From Acholeplasmataceae bacterium UBA2284 (GTDB lineage Bacteria > Bacillota_I > Bacilli_A > Acholeplasmatales > Acholeplasmataceae), in contig DDWO01000012.1 in the NCBI GenBank assembly GCA_002345705.1, positions 103,231-167,230 on the forward strand: 64,000 bases of DNA, in the 5' to 3' direction. Position numbers and translations under genes: made by a program. This document shows positions 59,100-64,000 of this stretch, one piece after another (the first letter of the stretch is position 1; each line of letters opens with the position of its first letter). Below the pieces are notes generated by a model. The model saw nothing but the letters and a program-made list of their open reading frames with translations, did not search any database and was not told where the DNA came from.

Positions 59100-61201
59100 T
59101 GAAGAAAATTTTTGATATTAAATATCTTGACTGTGCAAATTGTGCTCAGAAAATTGAGACAGAATATTCAAAGCTTAAAGGAGTAACGAAGGTAAGTGTT
59201 AACTATGCCAGAGAAAAAGTATTCCTTGAAGGTGATGTTGAAGATTATACAGCAAAGAAGCTAGAGGTAATCGCTAAGAAAGTAGAAAAAGCTGTTACAG
59301 TAAGTGATGAAAACTCACAGATTGAATATGTAGATAAACACTTAACTAAAATACAATGGATTACCTATGCAATGGGAATGTGTTTCCTAATCACTGGGTT
59401 TCTTCTTAATTTATTTATTGTTTCCTCAGCTAAGGAAATAGTTCCAGTACCGTTTTATACTGCAGCATATCTTATTTTTGGTTGGGATGTTCTTTCTAAA
59501 GCATTCAAAAACATACTCAAGGGAAAGTTCTTTGATGAAAACTTTTTAATGACACTTGCTACAATAGGTGCGTTTGCAACCACTGATTATGTTGAAGCGA
59601 TAGCGGTCATGTTATTTTATCGTGTTGGTGAATACCTACAAGATATTTCAGTGAGTAGATCTAGAAAAAACATTAAAGAGCTTGTCGATATTAGACCTTC
59701 AATAGCTCATCTATTAACCAATGATGGTATCTTTGATATCCTTCCTGAAAAACTTAAGGTCGGACAACTTATCGTTGTTAGACCAGGTGAGAAGGTACCA
59801 GTGGATGGAATTATTACGGAAGGTAGTTCGTGGTTAGACACTGCTTCAATCACTGGTGAATCCATCCCAAGAGATGCCTATGAAGGTACAGATGTTATAT
59901 CAGGTTCCATTAATATTTCAGGTTTAATAACAGTTCAAGTGATGAAATCATTTGAGGATTCCACAGTTAGCAAAATCATTGATTTCGTTGAAAATAACCA
60001 AGCAAACAAAGCAGAAGCAGAAAAATTTATCACTAAATTTGCTAAATACTATACACCATTTGTTGTAGGTATGGCCTTAATATTAGCATTTCTTGTCCCT
60101 TGGGGATTATCAATATTTACAACAACAACATTCGCAGAAGCATTTTCTATTTACTTTAGAAGAGCTTTAATCTTCTTAGTTATTAGTTGTCCTTGTGCAC
60201 TCGTCTTATCGATTCCATTATCATTTTTTGCTGGTATTGGAGCGTCCTCAAGAAAAGGTATTTTATTTAAGAGCGGTAGTGACCTAGAAATGATGAGTCG
60301 TATTGATCACTTCGTCTTTGACAAAACAGGAACACTAACTCAAGGTAAGTTCAAACTATTTTCCATCGTATCCGGTGAACCAGAATTAATATTAGAATAC
60401 GCAGCACATGCTGAGTATCACTCCAATCATCCAATCGCAAAATCAATTCTAAAGGCCTATGGAAAGGATCCTGATCCTAATCTTGTTCTATCCATCGCAG
60501 AACTTGCTGGTAAAGGAATGAAAGCGAACTATAATGGAATCAATTTATTAGTCGGTAATCACAAACTTCTTGATGATAACAAAATTAAATACATGAAGAC
60601 CCATGAAATCGGAACGATTGTCTATGTTGTAGCCAATAAGGAATATATGGGATACCTAGTTATAAAAGACGTATTAAAGAAGAGATCAAAACGTCTAATC
60701 CAAGAATTAAAGAAGCAGAATAAAGAAATAACAATGTTAACAGGTGATTTTGAAACTGCAGCTATGGATGTTGGATTTCATCTAGATATCGAAAATTACT
60801 ATGCGAACTGTCTACCTGAGGATAAAATTAGGATTGTTGAAGAACTATCTAAAAAATCTAAGGTTGCATTCATCGGTGATGGCATCAACGATGCCCCTGT
60901 ACTAGCGATATCACATTTAGGTATTGCTATGGGTGGAATAGGAAGCGACGCAGCTATAGAGGCAGCAGATGCTGTTATTATGAATGATGACCCATATCAG
61001 GTGATCATCGCACAAAGAATTGCTAAAAAAACAATGCGCATTGTTCTTCAGAACATAGTGATGGCATTAGGTATAAAGGGTATCGTATTAATTCTTGGTG
61101 CATTTGGCTTCGCAAACCTTTGGTTAGCGATATTTGCTGATGTTGGTGTATCCATCCTAGCTGTAGCGAATGCAATGAGAATCTTTAGAACGAAGGCTTA
61201 A
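59099..61201 (+). CDS. P1B-type heavy-metal ATPase (CadA/ZntA-like)
   Basis: 700 residues. An N-terminal heavy-metal-associated domain (YLDCANCAQKIE, C12 and C15), eight membrane helices, TGES (phosphatase loop), SCPCAL (CPC at 364-366, metal path), DKTGTLTQGKF (phosphorylated Asp408), SNHPIAKSI (His of the nucleotide site) and GDGINDAPVLAIS are all in order. The CPC and a DCANC HMA motif fit export of Zn2+, Cd2+ or Pb2+; the CadC-like partner agrees. Confidence 0.95.
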   Translation: MKKIFDIKYLDCANCAQKIETEYSKLKGVTKVSVNYAREKVFLEGDVEDYTAKKLEVIAKKVEKAVTVSDENSQIEYVDKHLTKIQWITYAMGMCFLITGFLLNLFIVSSAKEIVPVPFYTAAYLIFGWDVLSKAFKNILKGKFFDENFLMTLATIGAFATTDYVEAIAVMLFYRVGEYLQDISVSRSRKNIKELVDIRPSIAHLLTNDGIFDILPEKLKVGQLIVVRPGEKVPVDGIITEGSSWLDTASITGESIPRDAYEGTDVISGSINISGLITVQVMKSFEDSTVSKIIDFVENNQANKAEAEKFITKFAKYYTPFVVGMALILAFLVPWGLSIFTTTTFAEAFSIYFRRALIFLVISCPCALVLSIPLSFFAGIGASSRKGILFKSGSDLEMMSRIDHFVFDKTGTLTQGKFKLFSIVSGEPELILEYAAHAEYHSNHPIAKSILKAYGKDPDPNLVLSIAELAGKGMKANYNGINLLVGNHKLLDDNKIKYMKTHEIGTIVYVVANKEYMGYLVIKDVLKKRSKRLIQELKKQNKEITMLTGDFETAAMDVGFHLDIENYYANCLPEDKIRIVEELSKKSKVAFIGDGINDAPVLAISHLGIAMGGIGSDAAIEAADAVIMNDDPYQVIIAQRIAKKTMRIVLQNIVMALGIKGIVLILGAFGFANLWLAIFADVGVSILAVANAMRIFRTKA

Positions 61202-61226
61202 GTCAAAACTCAGTTTTGGCTTTTTT
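61202..61226 (+). terminator. Terminator of the metal-efflux operon
   Basis: GTCAAAAC and GTTTTGGC form an 8-bp stem (one G-T pair) with a 3-base loop, then TTTTTT. A TATAAT at 61246-61251 just downstream is the likely recG promoter. Confidence 0.85.
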
Positions 61227-61267
61227 CTATAGATTACAAATAGGGTATAATAGTAATAGGTGATGAA

Positions 61268-63232
61268 ATGGAAATCAAACTCGACTCCGTCAAGGGAATC
61301 GGTCCTAGCATGCTTAGAATATTAAGAAATCAAGGCATATGGTCAACGTATGACCTTGTTTTAAATTACCCTAAGCGCTATGAGGATTTTTCAATCACCT
61401 CACTTGATCGAACTCAAGATAAAGAAATTATTACAACGCATGCAACGATCTTTACTGACTTAAAAATAAATCGATTTGGAAAAACCCAAATGGTTTCCTT
61501 CAAGGCGAAGATATTAAATCAAATCATTGATGTGGTTGCATTCGGTAAAGGATATTTGATTAAAAGCTTTTCAAAGGATGAAGAAGTTATTATCAAGGGA
61601 ACCTACCATTTATTTAAAAGACAGATTAACGCATCCGCAGTCATCAAGGTCGATAAAAAAATACCGATGAAACCAATATATGGTATTGATGGAATTCATG
61701 ATAAAACGATGATGAATGTGATGGAAGAAATATTTTCAAGCAATCAAGTTTCTATCTATGAAACCATACCAAAAGAGTACCTAGAAAAATATAAATTACT
61801 CAATAGATTAGAAGCCTATAAAATGCTTCATCTGCCTAAATCCATTCAAGAAATACAGCAGGCAGAAAGAAGATTTAAATATGAGGAGGCATTTTATCTC
61901 CAGCTCAAACTACAATCTCAAAAACAGATCAATCATCTAAGACCACCAAAGAGCTATGATATAGAAAAGGTTAGAAGTTTAATCTCAACGATTCCTTTTG
62001 AACTGACAACAGATCAAAAGGAATCAGTAAATGATATCTTTAGAGATTTTAAAAAGAATCATGCAAGCTATAGACTCATTCAAGGTGATGTAGGCTCAGG
62101 AAAAACAATGGTTGCTTTAATTGCTACATACGCAGTCATCACTGCAGGTGAACAGGTATCTTTGATGGCACCTACAGAGCTTCTTGCCAATCAGCACTAC
62201 CAATATTTCAAGAACTTATTAAAAGACGTGAATATCGCTTTGTTGACCAGTAAAACTAAAAATAAGAATCAGCTAAAGGAAGATGTTACTAACCAGAAGA
62301 TAGATCTACTTATAGGGACTCATGCACTAATAGAAAATGATGTTCAGTTCAAGAATCTTGGCTTAGTTATTATTGATGAACAGCATAAATTTGGAGTGAA
62401 CACAAGAGATGAACTCATTCTAAAATCTAGTAGTAAGGATGTTATTTATTTAACTGCAACGCCTATTCCTAGAACACTAGCAATGATTGCATTTGGAGAT
62501 TCACATGTTTCCATCATCAAAGAAAAACCTAAGCATAGAATACTGATAGAAACCAAATATATTACAAAGGATCGTATTCAAGAAATGTATGATTTAATGC
62601 ATTCAGCAATCCTAAGAAAGGAACATATTTTCTTAGTAGTTCCTGCAATAACCTCAGAGCATGTCACAGATAATATTGAAACTGTTTATGAAGAAATAAA
62701 AGAGGAGTTTGGTTCACATGTATTTGTTCTTCACGGTAAACTTCCCTACGAAGAAAAAGAGCTAGTTATGGAAAAGTTTATCTATACTCCAGGTAGCATA
62801 TTACTGTCGACCACGATGATTGAAGTTGGTATTGATATCCCAACTGCAACCTTCATCGGAATCTATGCTGCAGAGTCCTTCGGATTATCACAGCTTCATC
62901 AATTAAGAGGAAGAGTTGGAAGGGGAAGCTTGCCAAGCTTTTGCTATCTGATTTCTCAAAAAGAGGATGTTGAAAGATTGGAATTGCTCTCAAAAACAAA
63001 CGATGGCTTTCAATTATCCGAATATGATTTGATTGCTAGAGGACCAGGGGATTTCCTAGGTGTAGAACAATCTGGTTATTTGAAATTTAATTTCTTAGAT
63101 TTAATTACAGATTATCCAGTTTTAATAGAAGCACAAAAAAATGTACAAGAATTGCTCTCAAAACCTGATTTTAAAACCAATTCAGCATACAAATATTTGA
63201 ACAAGTATATATTAGAGTCTTTGAAGATATGA
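61268..63232 (+). CDS. recG: ATP-dependent DNA helicase RecG
   Basis: 654 residues. An N-terminal wedge (OB fold, residues about 50-130), then the helicase domains: LIQGDVGSGKTMVAL (motif I), IIDEQHKFGV (DEQH box), YLTATPIPRTLAM (motif III), STTMIEVGIDIPTAT and HQLRGRVGRG (motifs V-VI). RecG remodels stalled replication forks and Holliday junctions. The start follows GGTGATGA. recG upstream of plsX is the Bacillota order. Confidence 0.96.
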   Translation: MEIKLDSVKGIGPSMLRILRNQGIWSTYDLVLNYPKRYEDFSITSLDRTQDKEIITTHATIFTDLKINRFGKTQMVSFKAKILNQIIDVVAFGKGYLIKSFSKDEEVIIKGTYHLFKRQINASAVIKVDKKIPMKPIYGIDGIHDKTMMNVMEEIFSSNQVSIYETIPKEYLEKYKLLNRLEAYKMLHLPKSIQEIQQAERRFKYEEAFYLQLKLQSQKQINHLRPPKSYDIEKVRSLISTIPFELTTDQKESVNDIFRDFKKNHASYRLIQGDVGSGKTMVALIATYAVITAGEQVSLMAPTELLANQHYQYFKNLLKDVNIALLTSKTKNKNQLKEDVTNQKIDLLIGTHALIENDVQFKNLGLVIIDEQHKFGVNTRDELILKSSSKDVIYLTATPIPRTLAMIAFGDSHVSIIKEKPKHRILIETKYITKDRIQEMYDLMHSAILRKEHIFLVVPAITSEHVTDNIETVYEEIKEEFGSHVFVLHGKLPYEEKELVMEKFIYTPGSILLSTTMIEVGIDIPTATFIGIYAAESFGLSQLHQLRGRVGRGSLPSFCYLISQKEDVERLELLSKTNDGFQLSEYDLIARGPGDFLGVEQSGYLKFNFLDLITDYPVLIEAQKNVQELLSKPDFKTNSAYKYLNKYILESLKI

Positions 63233-63263
63233 TATAATAATGAAGAATGAAAGTAGGGATAAT

Positions 63264-64000
63264 ATGATTCGTTTAGCAGTCGATGGAATGGGCGGAGATT
63301 ACGCACCAGAACCAATCGTTAAGGGAACCTTAATGGCATTAGAGAAATTTGATAATATTGAAATCACGCTTTTTGGTGATGAAACCAAGATGGCACCATT
63401 TTTAAAACAGCATCCAAGACTTCATGTCATGCATACACCTCACTATCTCGATATGGGTGAAAAAGATCCAATTAAACAGTACAGAACCAATAAAGAACTT
63501 TCAATGTTTATGGCAATGCAACATGTCAGAGATGGCAAATCAGATGCTATCATTAGTGCTGGTCCTACGCAAGCCTTAGTAGTAGGTGGTCATTTCATCA
63601 TTCGTAGAATGCCTGAAATGAGAAGAGTTGCTATCGCACCTGTCATTCCATCGGTTGATGGAAAGGGAAGAATCCTATTAGATTCAGGAGCAAATGTTGA
63701 TTTTAAGCCTGAGCATCTTTTAGACTTTGCGGTATACGCAACGATTATGTCTAATAAAGTATTAAAAATAAAGGACCCTAAGGTCGCATTAATCAATATC
63801 GGTACTGAAGATAGTAAAGGTAGAGATTTTGACAAAGAAACATTCGCATTACTAAAAGCAAGTAAAGATATTAATTTTTATGGAAACCTAGAACCAAAGG
63901 AACTTTTAACAACTGAAGCGAATATTTTACTTTCTGATGGCTTTACTGCAAACATTGTAATGAAAACAATGGAAGGTACAGCTAAAGGAATGGGAATGAT
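63264..64000 (+). CDS. plsX: Phosphate acyltransferase PlsX, N-terminal part (3' truncated by window edge)
   Basis: The visible 245 residues start MIRLAVDGMGGDYAPEPIVK, the PlsX signature, and continue with SDAIISAGPTQALVVGGHFI and LLDSGANVDFKPEHLLDFA. PlsX makes acyl-phosphate from acyl-ACP for phosphatidic acid synthesis. It lies 31 bases after recG behind a weak AGGG site; its 3' end is outside the window. Confidence 0.95.
   Translation, partial: MIRLAVDGMGGDYAPEPIVKGTLMALEKFDNIEITLFGDETKMAPFLKQHPRLHVMHTPHYLDMGEKDPIKQYRTNKELSMFMAMQHVRDGKSDAIISAGPTQALVVGGHFIIRRMPEMRRVAIAPVIPSVDGKGRILLDSGANVDFKPEHLLDFAVYATIMSNKVLKIKDPKVALINIGTEDSKGRDFDKETFALLKASKDINFYGNLEPKELLTTEANILLSDGFTANIVMKTMEGTAKGMGM

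Noticed and set aside
1..64000. CRISPR array
   Set aside because: No series of regularly spaced identical 24-40 bp repeats was seen, and no cas-like protein is encoded. The only tandem repeats noticed are short or within coding sequence.

Overview
The window is AT-rich, densely packed and uses TGA as a normal stop codon (for example at the ends of atpD and abiEi). Gene content and codon bias fit a low-GC Bacillota/Mycoplasmatota organism of the Acholeplasma/Izemoplasma type. No marker in the window fixes the genus, so this placement is an inference.

Layout. 1-5120: the end of the F1Fo ATP synthase operon (atpF'-H-A-G-D-C) plus a DUF1146 membrane protein. 5174-18113: a CotH-like lipoprotein, a YigZ/IMPACT protein, an AbiE toxin-antitoxin locus whose toxin gene has an in-frame TGA, a DHFR-fold reductase, cca, yhaM, a very large PrsA/SurA-like lipoprotein, walJ-rlmH-HAD, degV and mscL. 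18176-19391: an RsgA-type GTPase behind a strong promoter and a short leader ORF with alternative base pairing over its ribosome binding site. 19443-22377: pdxST divergent from a MocR/PdxR regulator.

22384-34931 is an accessory island. It holds a decayed IS3 transposase and relics of a tailed prophage (HNH nuclease, small terminase, tape measure), all broken by stops or frameshifts. Among these relics sit intact genes that look like defence or toxin genes: a 619-residue RES-domain protein with its own promoter and terminator, and a tight operon of an AIPR protein, a small polymerase-beta-fold nucleotidyltransferase, an Abi_2/HEPN-like protein and a membrane-anchored protein. Several unrecognised genes follow. 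The AIPR-nucleotidyltransferase-HEPN-membrane operon is the best candidate here for an undescribed system.

35405-42700 is a carbohydrate locus: two paralogous large proteins of a family I cannot name (one membrane-anchored, one cytosolic), a sugar-phosphate isomerase-like TIM barrel, a GPH-type symporter and a GH88/GH105 unsaturated-uronyl hydrolase. Together these suggest uptake and breakdown of an acidic polysaccharide. 42720-47927 (minus strand) is a TerY-type signalling triad (VWA protein, PP2C phosphatase, kinase with a second degenerate kinase-like region) with small membrane proteins. 48106-50475 (minus strand) holds a small secreted peptide with a membrane-protein partner, and a PadR regulator paired with a HAAS/repeat membrane protein.

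50640-56918 is an aromatic amino acid operon (DAHP synthase, tyrA, aroB, aroA, chorismate mutase, aroE, aroC). Its leader encodes a 14-residue peptide with a Tyr-Tyr-Tyr-Ala-Tyr run, followed by alternative hairpins and a terminator, which looks like tyrosine attenuation. 56927-64000: an APH-like kinase, an Xre/membrane-protein pair, a CadC/CadA-like metal efflux operon with a palindromic operator, recG, and the start of plsX.
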